Positions 17,852 through 30,251 of a stretch of 64,000 nt of DNA are shown in pieces. The notes under the pieces were generated by a model. It made no database searches. It saw nothing but the letters and a program-made list of their open reading frames with translations, and had not been told where the DNA came from. The stretch comes from Gracilaria gracilis (Eukaryota; Rhodophyta; Florideophyceae; Gracilariales; Gracilariaceae). A program made the position numbers and the translations under genes. The DNA lies in contig JARGSG010000024.1 of NCBI GenBank assembly GCA_030374805.1, positions 186,001 to 250,000 on the forward strand, in the 5' to 3' direction. Each line of letters opens with the position of its first letter. Position 1 is the stretch's first letter.

Positions 17852-20017
17852 TTGGTCACTATGGAAAGACCTAAAAGGATTACTCGTGGCTCTAGCGCGC
17901 CACCTAGCCACAAGGGTTCTGCTGCGGCGCCAGCCGCTAAACCCATTCTGGATAATCCCGAGGAGCTGCTTCGGCAACCTCGGGCCGGAACCTCAAAGGA
18001 TACGGGCACTCAGCCACCGTTGTTTCCTGAACCTAACAAGGATTTGCCGAAAACGGTTGAGGACCTTTGGCCCTAATTGGAAGATCGAGCAAAAGCTCTT
18101 TTTACCGCTACGGTTAATGAAGCTATGACCTCAATGGACATGGACGCCGTTACCCGCTTGGTGGTTGATCGAGCCGTGCACGAGTTCTCTCAACGCATAC
18201 CTAAATTGGTTGAAACATACCTCTTAACGGGTGCCCGGGAGCATATCTACCCAGTGGTTCAAGACCTTTGGGTTTCTGAAGGAATGGCGGAAGCCAAAAC
18301 CCCTGGAGTGAATGTGGTTACTCGCATACCACAAGGGATCCCTGCCGGTTCTTCCGCACCAATCAAGCCAATTCCGGCCGATAGTGCGTACCTACAAGGT
18401 TTAAGGCAAGGTCAAGAGGGCCATATAGAGATGGGCCCTCGAGACGTGTACTTGCCACCCATTGGAGGTAACGTTCGAAAGGACACCAAGACTGGTGGAC
18501 CTGAGGACGATTCGTCTGACCCAGAAGAGGGGCGACGAAGAAGAAACCGCAAGGGTAAAGAAAGGAGGAGGAAAAAGGGAAAGAATCGCGGCTACGACTC
18601 TGACCCCGATTCCTCGAGCTCCGATACCGATACTGGTTCATCGTCGGATGATGACCGTAAAGGTAGACGCAAGAAGAAACCGAACAGGTTGGCGAAGAAG
18701 TCGTCAAAGAGAAACCGTAAAGGTAAGAAGAAACGGTACGAGTCGTCCGACTCGGATTCGGACACCGATACAACCCTAGAGGTGCGTCAGCCGCTGAACG
18801 ATCTGTTCACCAAAGCGGTTGATTATAGGTCATATCGGTTGAGAAACCGATCTTCTGCTTACACCCAAGAGGTTGCGCAGAAGATCACCAAGCACCATAA
18901 GAAGCTCAGCTTCCAGATGGGTGATACTACCTTCACAGGTGATGATCCCATTGCGGTAATTGAGTTTCTACAGAAGTCCAAGATTGCATGTGACCAAAAT
19001 GGTTTTTCCGAAGGTGCTGCCATGTGGTTATTCCAGTTTTACCTTAAAGGTCAAGCTTACCACTTGCTGCAAGGCAGGCTTCGTGAAAATACCCTGGCGG
19101 TTGACGAAGAGGGAACAGAGATGTTAGAGACGTACCCAGAAGTGGTTAATTTCATGTTGGAAACTTACGCTACCGATGAGGTTATCCAGGAAGGTTACGC
19201 TGAGGTGCAGGCATATCGCCAACGCTCCAGGCAAACCGAAATGGAATTCTCGTTAGGCCTTTGGAATCTGGCCACCCGATGCGGTAATGTCTTTACCACT
19301 AGTAGGTTGAAGTCGTTCTTTGCCGACAATGTCGACAAAGCGATCCGTTCGCAGGTACGCAATTACCTGGCGAACAACCGTAAGGTAGACTATAATGGGC
19401 TAGCCCGTTATGCCCAGGGACTAGGCGACACTCTCCGTCACGGAAAAAAGCCGTCGGCGTCCCATACCTCAAACGATAAACCGAAACGGTCAGTATTGGA
19501 GTTAGAAGAAAGCACTACCTCAGAGGGAGATTCGCTCATTCGCGTACCAACAGGAATGGCAGTTCATCTCGTGACTGGGCCGCAGGCTCAGTCACGAGCC
19601 ACCTCCATTGGTAATTGGTCGTCGACAGTACCACCAGCGTCGGTAAGGTCGCCACCAAGTGCGGCGAGCACTCAACAAACCTCAACGGGGGGTTCGCAAG
19701 CATCTTCGTATGCTACAGCACCGACCAATACGGTTGCCCGACCTACCTCTATGGCAATGCGTGATCCTCAGACAGGTGGATTGGTCTGCTGGCTCTGTTT
19801 ATCGCCAGACCACCTGGCGAACAGATGTGACAAAATACCCCCAGGGGTGCGCGAACATCTGATTAGTGCCAGGCAGCAAAACCACCGTAACCTATATGGA
19901 TCTGGAAAGAGGGTACAAGCTCAACCATCACCATCTCAGGTTCATCTCGTCGAGGAAACACCAATCTTGGAGAAGGACAGTCCCGCTCAGGAGGAGCAGG
20001 AAAACACCTACGGTTAG
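17852..20017 (+). pseudogene. RT1 gag
   Basis: Structural polyprotein. From the ATG at 17852 (MERPKRITRG) the frame is continuous except for TAA at 18074-18076, giving about 720 residues. Features in order: a Pro/Ala-rich N-terminus; a long Arg/Lys and Asp/Ser tract at about 18530-18770 (RRRRNRKGKERRRKKGKNRG then DSDPDSSSSDTDTGSSSDDD); a retrotransposon gag core (DDPIAVIEFLQKSKIA ... LKGQAYHLLQ); and one zinc knuckle CWLCLSPDHLANRC (C-x2-C-x4-H-x4-C) at about 19786-19830. It overlaps pol in a different frame. The stop makes this copy defective unless it is suppressed. Confidence 0.85.
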
Positions 20018-23000
20018 CGTAGGGGCCACCCCTAACCGTGAATTGGAAGGCCCGTCGATACCGGAACGGGAAACCTTAATGGTGCAAAAAGAAGAATCAG
20101 ATGTACCCAATGTGGTGTGTCTAATGAAGTACAATAACTATAAAGTTAATGCTTCAGTAAGCTTTCTCAATTACCTACAGGTTCCCGTTGCGTGTGTACT
20201 CGATACCGGCGCCGGTCCGAATGTGCTAAACGCTCGCGTCATACCCGATGCGGTCTTGCGGAACATTCGACCTGCCCCGACTATCAACCCGCTGGTGGAC
20301 GCTAACGAGCGCCCACTGCACCTTAGAGGAATGTTAACCACTGTGGTACAACTTGGAACCTTGAAGGTGAAGCTCAATTTCTTTGTGGTGGATCGTCTGG
20401 CGACAGACTGTATCCTCGGGACCAACTTTATTGACAGACATGTCAAGGCAATTTTGCCAGGGTCCCGAACGGTCGCTCTCCGTCAAGGTGGTCGTATTGC
20501 CATACTGGGTAATACGCAGACCAAACATGGTTGGCGTAAGAAGCCGAGGTTCAATATACCCACCGAAACGGTTTCAAACAAGATACGGCTCACCAAATTG
20601 GTTTCAATTCCGGCTATGACCCAAATGGTAGTGAATGTCTCATGCGCAGTTCCAGGATTGGTAATGCTACAGAACCATCCTAGGTTGGCAGAAAGACATC
20701 TCGCCTTGATGGCAAACGGGATTATCGACAACATCCCTAATCAATCCTTCAAGGTGTACTTGAGTAACTTTAGCAATCACATTGTTAAGTTACCCAAGAA
20801 TACCACTATTGGAATAGCATTGCCGGCACCACAAGGGGTTTTCTCGGTCTCACCTAATGGGTTGGGCGAGGTCGCCACCTCTAAGGAAGGGGGAGGAACA
20901 GATGCGCCATACCCTGCATATGCGCCCCCGTTATCGACAAACACCAAAATGGAACAGAAGATCGCCAATACCTTTAAGGTTAGGGATCAGGAAAAGACTA
21001 TGGAACTGGACCCAGTGCGGAATTGGAGAGAGGAAGTCCAGATCGGTGCGGAGAACCAGGCTCTCCGAGACCGGATCCTCAGTCTCTTAGAAGAATTTGA
21101 ACCAATGTGGTCGGGCCGGTTGGGCCAAATTGAGGCTACAGAGCACCGTATTGATATGGTGCCTGGCTGGAAACCCATTTACCAGCAGCCTTACCGTGCA
21201 GGTCCAAAAGCCCGGGAGGTTGAGCTCAATGAGGTCGAGAGAATGCTCCGTGAAGGTGTCATAGAACCAGCAAATGCGGACTGGGCCAGCCCTGTGGTTC
21301 TCGTCACAAAGAAGAATGATACCCGTATGCGGTTCTGTGTGGACTACAGAAGACTGAATAGTATGACCATTAGGGATTCGCACCCAATACCTAGAATGGA
21401 CGAGTGTATAGATTCGTTGGGCAACGCCAAGATCTTTACTACGCTCGATGCCAATTGTGGTTATTGGCAGGTACCTATCAGGGAAGAAGACAAGGACAAA
21501 ACTACGTTTACTTGCCACGCTGGGTTATTCCGCTTTACGCGTATGCCCTTTGGGTTGCGAAATGCCCCGGCTACCTTTCAGAGGGCGTTAGATATAATCC
21601 TTTCGAAGGTGAAGTGGAGAACCGCTCTGGTATACATCGACGATGTAATCATATATTCCGGAACGGTAGAGGAACATTTCCACCATGTTAGGGAAGTTTT
21701 GAACCTTTTGAGGGAATCTGGAGTAACGTTGAAGCTCCGCAAGTGCGAATTCTTCACCAAAGAGGTAGAATACCTTGGTATATCATCAGCCCTGGGAGGT
21801 TAGAAGTGACGCCGCGGAATATCCGGGCCGTGCAGGAGGCGAAGCCACCCACGTCCCAGACCGAAATCCGATCCTTTATAGGTTTGTGCAATGTGTACCG
21901 CCGGTTTATCAAGAAATTTGCCAAGATAGCGGCTCCTCTCAACAGGAAGCTGCTGAAAGGTCAACCTACAAGGTTTGAATGTCTTACCAATGAGGAAATG
22001 GATGCGTTCGAGGCGCTGAAACATGCGCTCTTGACACCTCCCATCTTGGCATTACCCAAAGCTGGTTTACGATACACGTTGGATACTGACGCCTCGGACG
22101 CCCAAATTGGTTGTTGTCTTATGCAGGAGCAATAAAACGGCGACAAACTACCTATAGGGTACTGGAGCCGTGCTCTGCACGCTGCAGAAAAGAACTACAC
22201 AACAACCGAAAAGGAATGTCTGGCAGTGGTCTGGAGCATGTTGATGCTCCGTCCCTACCTATTTGGTGAAAGGTTCACGCTTCGAACCGACCATGATGCC
22301 CTACGGTGGATACTGGGTCTGGCCGACGCATCAGGCAGACTTGCCCGATGGCAGTTACGACTTTCAGAGTTCGAGTATGACGTACAGTACCGTCCAGGTA
22401 TCAAGCACAATGTCGCAGACGCGATGTCTCGCATTACCACAGATGGTTTGGACACCGAGCCGGTAGAGGATGATATCCCATGCTTTACCATCTCTACCAA
22501 CCCTGATGGTGATACCTTAGAAGGTTACTGGACTCTACCCGAAGAGGATACGTGGTTTAGTGATGCCATCGCTCGGGAAATACTCGCCCTCGAGGAAACA
22601 GACGTCATGACAATTACCCGCGAGGAATTCCTGAGAGAGAAAGCAAACGATGTTTATTGCCGCTCTCTCATGGACCAAGTAGGTATGAAAGACTCAAACT
22701 TTGACGTCGACCGAAGTGGTTTCCTGGTGAGGCGAGCTCCTATTGATGGTTCCCTTCAGAAGGTGGTGCCTAAGGTATTGCGCCCTCGGGTGTTGTACCT
22801 GGCCCACTACCCAAGGCTATCAGGATACCCTGGAGGTACGAGAATGTACTACACCTTGAGGCAAGGGTACTACTGGCCTCATATGGCTAATGATGTATAT
22901 ACCTTTGTAGGTCAATGTGAATCTTGCGTACGTACCCGTGGAGGTCTCCGGAAGCACAGGAAATACTTGAAGTTATTCCCTGCAGCGGGTGTTCTCGAGT

Positions 23001-24298
23001 TCGTCGCAATAGACCTTCTGGGTCCATTACCAAAAACCATAAGGGGGTATCAGTACATCATCGTAATCACCGACAGGTTCTCGAAGCTCACGCGAGCGAT
23101 ACCCTTGAAGGACACGAAATCTACGACCCTCGCGGTGGCGTTCTTGAACAATTGGATCTACCCGTATGGTGCACCACTTTATCTACTTACCGACAATGGT
23201 TCGAACTTAGCTTCGAAGTTCTTTGAAGCTGTATGTAACCTCTTGGGTATTAAGCACTACTTCACTACTGCCTATCATCCACAAACGAATGGGCAAGTGG
23301 AGCGCTTTAACCGAACCCTGGTATCTAGGCTGCGACATTATACGGAAGAACACCAAACTGGTTGGGACGAGCTCGTGCAGCCCTTGACATATGCATATAA
23401 CCTTCAGGTTCATCGAGCGACGCAAACTACGCCGTTCGATCTGATACTGTCAAGACACCCACCCGGTATTGTTGTTGAAGGGGACCCATTAGGACAAGAA
23501 GCCGCCGGAGCGCTCACACCGTCCCAGGTCAAACGGAATACCCTTTTGAGGTTGAGACGAGCTCTCAAGTATGCTGAGAGCAAGCTCACAGCATCCCAGA
23601 AGCGGTACAAGGAGGACTACGACCGAAAGGTAACCCAAGTGGTAACGGCTACGCCGGGTCAATATGTCTTTATCGACCACCCCCCGAAAGGAGCTAAGCA
23701 ACGACCGGGTGATGAGGCCGATGATGCAGCTATTGATAGAGATATCAATTCGAAGCTTCTTCCGAAATCATCGGGACCTTTCAAGGTAGTTCGAGCAACC
23801 AACCACACGGTGACGGTGAACCAAGATGGTGTAGAGAATACGATCTCTATTGACCGAATCACGGTTGCACCTCGAACGGTCCAGTCTAGGAAGGAACGCG
23901 GAGAATCCGCGCGTGACCCACAAGCGGTTGCCCTGAGGACTCAGCCCCGGGAAGACGGGACACCCATCGAGGTTAATGATGACGCACAGGGTGACGACCC
24001 AGACTACGTACCACCCGCAGGGATTACGGTTGCTCCTTCAGAGGAAACACCTACCCCTAGTGGTACTGATGCTCATCTAAACCAAAGTGGTCAAACGATA
24101 CCAGCTCAAATCTCTAATGAGTTCCAAGTGGAACGCCTTGTAGGTCACCGCCGTACCCCAGATGGTCTGAAATACACCGTACGTTGGTATGGCTGGGGCG
24201 CCAATGGTGATACCGCCGAGCCGCCCTCAGCTATACCACACCACTTCAGGGTAAGCTACTGGAACCGCAAAGGAGAGGACATGCCGAACGATGGGTAA
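19866..24298 (+). pseudogene. RT1 pol: protease, RT, RNase H, integrase, chromodomain
   Basis: The polyprotein is read +1 relative to gag over a ~150-bp overlap, which suggests +1 frameshifting. The protease has the DTGA active site (DTG at 20202-20210). The RT has VDYRRLN, LDANCGYWQVP, MPFGLRNAP and the catalytic YIDD at 21633-21644. Near 21780 one base is lost inside the LG[H]IISPGRL motif, shifting the frame, and a TAA stop lies at 22133-22135 in RNase H (DTDASD, TEKECLAVVW, TDHDALRW). The integrase keeps D (IDLLGPLP), D (TDNGSNL) and E (NGQVERFNRT), but its zinc-finger second His is Tyr (SGYPG). A chromodomain ends the protein (FQVERLVGHRRTPDG ... YTVRWYGWG), placing it near chromoviruses, which target heterochromatin. 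Confidence 0.9.
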
Positions 24299-26470
24299 AC
24301 CTTAGAGGTGATGCACAGCTCTTAGGGAGGGGGAGGCTATTTTCGCGCTTTCCCTCATTCGCTGCGCATCGCACCCACATGGTTACTGAAGCTAACTGCA
24401 ACACCTAACTGGGTAACTTTAATAGAGAAGCTAACAACAACTGGGAGAAGTTAATGAGCGTGCATCGAAGAGACCAAGAAGGTTTGCCGGAAGACCGTGA
24501 AGGTTTAGCGATGACGACGTACCGAACGAAGCTCGACGAAGGATGCGCTTTGCGCGTCAGCGTCGCAGCGACGCCAAGGCTGGCACGCGGCCGACACGCG
24601 CGCGCACTTTCATGGCACGCGCCGCGCACGCATGGCTCCAAGCCAAAGTGGTGAAAGTCAAAAAATTACGTTTTTTGATAAGCGAGAGACGCGTACCATA
24701 TCCGCAGAGTGCCGAGCTGGGTAGCCGATTTGGTTTACACTATTGTGTGTATGGAGCGTGCACCAGCATGGTCAAAAAATCTAAGTATTTTGGGCGTGCC
24801 GCGCTCCCGAATCGGCCATTCTCAGCCTCTGAAACCGCTTGGTTCCCAAGATACAGACCAAAAGGTGTTTCGGCGTTTTTGATACCGTTTGGTGGGGTAA
24901 TTTCGGCGTGCAATTTTTTGATTCGCCTTGCAAGTAACCTCATGGGTCTGGTGCAGCTTGTGCGCGTATGCGCGCCAAGAGACCATGCAGAACCATTCAG
25001 GTACATTGCTGGCACTCGCTCGTCGTCGCGCGGCACCCCCCCAAGCTACCAAATCGGTACTACGTGACGCTCGCTGCGCACGGACGTGCGGCCGCACGGT
25101 CTACCAAATGGGTGTGAGCTGTTTATGGCAGTAAGGACACGACGGAGGATTCTGTCACCCAGATAGTGGTTGTGAAGAGCCAAACCGTCGTGGTCATGAA
25201 GAACGACACCAATGGGGACTGACGCAGTCTAGAATGAACCATACAGGTGGACTATGGAACTGCGCTGGAGACATTAATAACGCTGGGCAGCCCTTTATGG
25301 TACGCGGAAACCCTGGAAGGTGTTTCAAAGTTATGGAAATCGGGGAGAAAGCATGAAATGAACCTGTGTGGTACTATCTAGAACCTTTATGGAACAACAT
25401 AATCGACCATGATGGTAACAAAGGGCGAGGAGGCCAAACGAATGGCACCTGCCAGGATCTATATGGTGATGCCGCAACCATAGAGAGAGAAAGGAGACCA
25501 CTACGGGATGGAAGCGAGGCCAGAAAGAACATGAATAGACCTCGGACGGTCTAGGAGAGAACATGTTTTCTGCTTACCATGAAAGTTTGTGTCTCTATGA
25601 GGTAAGAAAGCAACCGAGACCTATGTGGTATTCTTCGAAGACAGAACAGTTATGCTTCCTAGATGGTTATGGCGCTGTTTTGACCACGTTAAGGTTTCGC
25701 GCTCGTCATGGGTGATCGACACCAAGGATGGTTTGGTGCACGTGAAATTGGAACCCTATATGGCAGTACATTGCAGAGGCCAACCGAAGCGGTTATTCAT
25801 CCTCCTTAGGGGTAATGAATGAAGCGTCAAGCGTCGTATACCGCTGCGGGTGCGAGCCCGTACGCTAGTACCAGGGCTAACCACGTGGTTTAGGTAAAAA
25901 TCAGGGGTCATTACGAAAGGGTTCAACCTAATCGGTCAGGCGAGAGGCCTCGGAGGCCCGAGCCAGCCCAGACAGACCGCAATGGGGTAGGAGTGTAGCC
26001 GGGAACGGGAATGGGAAAATAACCTCAAAGGGGACGACAGCTGCACCTCGAAGGGACAGAGAGATACGCCGCAACCAAGTGGGCGCCAAAACCCTTCACG
26101 GTACAGTGCTCACACGAGCCCGAAGGCGCAACCTGCCCCCCCACTGGGTATACCGACACGGTAAATGGGTCTAAGCCCTGCAGCCAAAAAGGTATAACCT
26201 TGGAGGTATGCAATGGGCGCGCGTCGCGCCCAAACCACAAATGGGAATGAATACGCCGCTGTCGGTGATAACAAAAAGAGGTGGATAGAGCCGCAATCGG
26301 TGATGACCAAGGTGGTGAACAGAGTGCGCTCGGCAACGCACAGTCGACGCGACGCACGGCGCGAGATGGCACAAAGGCTGCGACAGGGACCAAATTGGTA
26401 CGACGATGCAACCGACTTGGTGAAAGGATCTAGGAGCCACGAGGGCGTGGCTCAGAGTAGGAAGGGGGTC
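24299..26470 (+). other. RT1 3' non-coding region and polypurine tract
   Basis: About 2.2 kb between pol and the 3' LTR without a credible ORF. The stretch 24731-24940 resembles 49081-49205 plus 51582-51670 in RT3, so it is a conserved element part and not captured host DNA. ACC-N-GGT dyads continue through it (for example 25879-25890 and 26151-26163). It ends in a GAGCCAC/GTGGCTC hairpin and a purine run next to the LTR at 26471. Confidence 0.7.
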
Positions 26471-26978
26471 TGTAGTATAATGAGACCTCAATGGGTTGGT
26501 GCCACGTGGGCCTACTGGTGTGCCTTGCTGGCTGCACTGTACCCAATTGGTATTCTGTATTTTATAATTTCTAATTCCTAATTTCTAATTTAGTTTAGCT
26601 TAACATTGCTGGCCCATGACAGTAGGTCATGGGCACAGCCGATGACGTCACGCCCGCATCGGAGATCGGCGTCGGTGCACCTTGTATATATTGTGGTGCA
26701 CATCGCCTTCCCCCTCGTGTATTGTAAACTTAGGCACCACTAGGGCAGTAACTATACCATCTTGGTCACTTGCTACTCTATTACTATTCAGGTTTTACCG
26801 CGCGTCGACGTCTACTACCGTACACCTACACGGTCTAGACTAGTTGCCCCGCCTTTTGCCCCTGCGGGTTTCAGGTGCCCTACTACCATATTGGTTGTGT
26901 GTTTTTCCCCTTTAGGTTGAGCCCTCGCGCGCTCCCTCTACCAGGCGGACCCCACACCTTATCGGTACTTGTACGACA
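26471..26978 (+). repeat. RT1 3' LTR
   Basis: 508 bp, differing from the 5' LTR at about seven positions. It is followed by the AGATA duplication. Confidence 0.95.
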
Positions 26979-26983
26979 AGATA

Positions 26984-28322
26984 TATATCTCAGCCTGTGA
27001 TTGGTGAAGCAATGGCACGAAATAGGTTTGAAATTCTAAGGCGTTGTATTTGTTTCAGTGGTAACGCAGCTCAAGAGGATTATGGCACGGCTCGCTGGAA
27101 TTTAGTCACTGATTTTGTGAAAGCCATCAATGATCACCACCGTTCTTTCGTGACACCTTCACATGCGTTATGCGTCGATGAGAGTATGTCACGCTGGTAT
27201 GGCCTTGGCTGAGACTGGATTGATGTAGGGCTCCCGCATTATACCGTGCTAGATCGAAAATCAGAAAACTGTTTGGAAATGAAAACCGTTTGCTGCGTAA
27301 GAAGTGGTATCATGCTAAATATTGAGCTCAATATGGGATCTGAAGCCCCTGATCAGGATTTTGATACAGAACAAACTCAGGGAACTGCGATTTTACTTCG
27401 ATTAGTCCAGCCCTGGTTTGGATCTGGACGCCATGTCTGTGCAGATTCTTTTTTTGCATCTGTGAAAACAGCTAATGCACTTTTGGAAAAAGGACTGCGC
27501 CTTACTGGCGTTATCAAGAATGCAACGCGTCAATACCCTATGAAGCATTTATCAGAGAAGACTTTAGAGAATCGTGGAGATTTTGTTTTAATGGTTTTGA
27601 AGGGGAACGGTTTGAATACGGATCTAATGGCGGTAATGTGAGTCGATAGGGAAAGAAGGTATTTTATATCAACATGCAACATTGTGAACCCTGGAAACCC
27701 AATCATCCGCAAAAGATAGAGACGACAGGGAAATGTTTCAAGAAAAGTTGAGCTTGAAGTACCGACACCAGAGGTTTGTGAGGAATACTACAAAACGTGT
27801 CCCATGGTTGACAGACACAACAGGTGCCGCCAAGATGACCTAAAACTGGAGAAGAAAATCGAGGTGAAGGATTGGTCGTTCCGTGTGAATTCATCTTTAT
27901 TATCCATTTGTATGGTTGATGCGTGGATGCTACACAAGGCTGGTAATGGTATGCGAGATTTATTATCTCCATATAATTTATATTCGAAGCTGGCTGACGA
28001 GCTTATCACTAATACATGGGACCGGGCCGCTTTGAAGACTCAAGATGAAGAATAAATGGAAGTAGAAGATGATACTCCGAAACCTGCAGGAGCTGGTGAG
28101 CATCTTATGCAGACTAATCGTAAGTGGAAAACTAAGGACGGAATGATTACGAAGTCTTCATATCAAGGACGATGCAAAGTGTGCAAAGGGAATATGAAGT
28201 CTAAGTTTTTATGTTCTGAATGCTACACATCTTTCAAATGTGAAGTGTATTTATGTCACACTGGTACCGGAAGGGACTGCTTTAAGAACCACATTGAGTT
28301 ACGTCACGGTGTTAAGAAGTAA
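26984..28322 (+). pseudogene. piggyBac-like transposase, C-terminal half
   Basis: Continues the transposase cut by RT1: PVIGEAMARNRFEILRRCICFSG, then the catalytic Asp in CVDESMSRWYG and the second in VCADSFFASVKTANALL. The third Asp (VDRERRYFIST) sits in a shifted frame near 27648. There are stops at 27210-27212 and 28053-28055. The end (28056-28322) is a cysteine-rich finger, CKVCKGNMKSKFLCSEC ... CEVYLCHTGTGRDCFKNHIELRH, like the C-terminal Zn domain that helps piggyBac recognise its ends. The copy is clearly inactive. Confidence 0.8.
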
Positions 28323-28857
28323 TTGAAGCACATCTGTTGTCAACAACAACGTCAACAAAGAAGTAAACAAGGGCTGATATTGAACAAAAACACATAAAGA
28401 ACCACATTATCAACAAGAGTTTATAAGCCTTAAGCCCCCTACTAATTCCATCTGCGTTATAGAACATACCAGATAATGTTTACACTTTGACGAAACTGCC
28501 CCTTTAACATATGTCACCTTGCTCTCTCTGTTGTTCAACTGCGTGTATAAAACGTTCTTAGTGTAAACATATTACTAGAATTAGTCGAGCTCCGTAAGGA
28601 GTTTTTGAGTTTTAATAAATTCAGCGAGGTTTGAACTCAGGTCTAATTTGCTCCCATAAAATATCTTATCCACTGAGCTGTGATTACTGGCCGTTTTGCC
28701 CTACAGACTACTACTTAAACGGCTGTTTGAAGACTTTTCAAATTTCAAAATTTGAAAAGTCCGCATTATAGGCCTGAAATGTAATGTTTTGCTTTATTTT
28801 ACTCTCTGAACGGGCTGAACTCATATGAGATCAGCGCGTTGGTCCGATAGACACTAG

Positions 28858-29381
28858 TGGACTCGTTCAAGAGAATGCGAAAGTCTGGAGTCAAATTCAA
28901 TGCAAGTTTGCTTCGAAGGTTGGGAATTGCACTAATAAGACGCAAAACGGCTGGACCATATCACTGCAATATGATTCATGAGCGTACCAACGCTCTCATT
29001 AAAGAACGAATTACACCGCATTTGGTTCAAACTTTCATGGCAAAACATAATATTGTTAGTCGCTCACAATGCGGGAAACTCATGGTGTCGCCGACGAAAC
29101 AGGAACAAATTGAACGAGAGGTGGCTTACCACTTGGGAAAACTGGCGAGAGACTTCCGATCGCAGGGGCTTCGTGAGGAAGACGTGTACAACGCCGATGA
29201 AACTCACTTTTGTATAAACATGGACAACCATAAGACATTGGCTCTAATTGGTGACAGTACAGTTCGGTATGCAGATTTAGTCTCCAGTGACGATGGTATG
29301 ACCATGTGCTGATTGCTGGAGGTCCGAACGCGCGCTTGGAGACACCGATGCTATTATTCAAAAACGTGGATAAGAACTATC
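28858..29381 (+). pseudogene. Pogo A transposase, middle fragment
   Basis: DSFKRMRKSGVKFNASLL ... LVQTFMAKHNIVSRSQCGK is the second DNA-binding part, followed by the first catalytic Asp in YNADETHFCINMDN. A frameshift near 29308 (after DDGMTM) is followed by LIAGGPNARLETPMLLFKN in another frame. RT2 cuts it at 29381; the next residues are found at 41075. Confidence 0.8.
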
Positions 29382-30136
29382 TGAAGTGCAACGCCCTCCT
29401 GGAGGGAATCCTGCGACTTAGTTATTTTCCGACATGTCGGTTGGGCGGAGTATATGACTACATATTTTGGCCACTACTGTGGACTGGACACGTGGGACAC
29501 GGTGAGTCAAGGAGGTTGGCACAGCATTGCTGGTATTTTACATATTTATTAGATATTATTTGCCTGATTTAGGGAGGTTTCTACACACTATACAGTGGCA
29601 GGGCACTATGGTCCTGCCACTAAGTAAATCTCCGCAACCAGGGTTGGCTCTAGACTTCTCCGCCTTCGTCCGTACTCTACTCCTCCTTGGAGGGATACGC
29701 CGTTGCTAACGGGTTGTCTATCCCCCTGCGCCAACTAAACGAACCCATTGCTGGGAGTATTTACCAACTATTGTTGTGTTCGCCCTTGTATAAGGTGCCC
29801 TCCGGCTTTTCCGTTTTCCCTTGGTCACTCTCGTGACTCCCCCGTCTTTTCCCCCTTTCTATTGGGTTGTTTCCTGCGACCCGCGGCCTGTGCTGACACC
29901 GCGTCGCACTCGCCACACTGTGGACATTTTGCCTCCTTGTAGAACAGCACACACACGCCGCTCACGCGTAGTACCTTCTTGTCTCACCTTCCTATGCTGG
30001 TCGTGAAGGGTTGACCTCAGTCTTACACCCAACATGGTCGTGTCATCCCTGGAAGGGCTCTACTGCTGGGTTTGCCTCGTGAGAGGAAGATCCGGACGTC
30101 TTCTGGTGTTTTCCCGCTTGCGGGCATTGCACTACA
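29382..30136 (+). repeat. RT2 5' LTR
   Basis: 755 bp. It contains an 8-bp-arm hairpin (GTGGCAGG/CCTGCCAC near 29595-29621) and many small inverted repeats (GTCAC/GTGAC, CCTC/GAGG, CCCGC/GCGGG). Confidence 0.95.
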
Positions 30137-30139
30137 AAG

Positions 30140-30157
30140 TTATCTCCCGACCTAGAA
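30140..30157 (+). other. RT2 primer-binding site, degraded
   Basis: TTATCTCCCGACCTAGAA lies 3 nt after the LTR. It equals the RT3 site TGGTCTCCCGACCTAGAA except at two positions (GG to TA). Confidence 0.65.
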
Positions 30158-30251
30158 GATTACACTTGTGTTTGTGTGCCTTTCCTCTCTTGAGGTGATT
30201 TCTACATTTGTTCCGGAAGATTCCGTGTTCTCCCGTTGAACGGTTTTATCG

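Larger units (their letters stand above)
17206..26978 (+). mobile_element. RT1: Ty3/gypsy chromodomain LTR retrotransposon
   Basis: A complete 9773-bp element with two 508-bp LTRs, a 5-bp target duplication AGATA (17201-17205 and 26979-26983), a primer-binding site, gag, pol in the order protease-RT-RNase H-integrase-chromodomain, a 2.2-kb non-coding 3' region and a polypurine tract. By hand I count about 7 differences between LTRs (about 1.4%), so insertion is fairly recent. Pol carries one frameshift and one stop, and gag one in-frame stop, so this copy is probably not autonomous. Its sequence is dense in ACC-N(4-7)-GGT inverted triplets. Confidence 0.95.
15306..28853 (+). mobile_element. 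piggyBac-like DNA transposon inserted at CTAG
   Basis: The element begins TGTCTATTTGAC and ends with the inverse of TGTCTATCGGAC. Both ends also carry a subterminal palindrome around CTCATATGAG. It is flanked by CTAG at 15302-15305 and 28854-28857. Deleting the element plus one CTAG restores a continuous pogo A reading frame (GAT CTA GTG GAC), which fixes the boundaries. Inside are the halves of a piggyBac-family transposase, split by RT1. Without RT1 the element is about 3.8 kb. piggyBac elements normally use TTAA, so the CTAG target is noteworthy. Confidence 0.75.
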
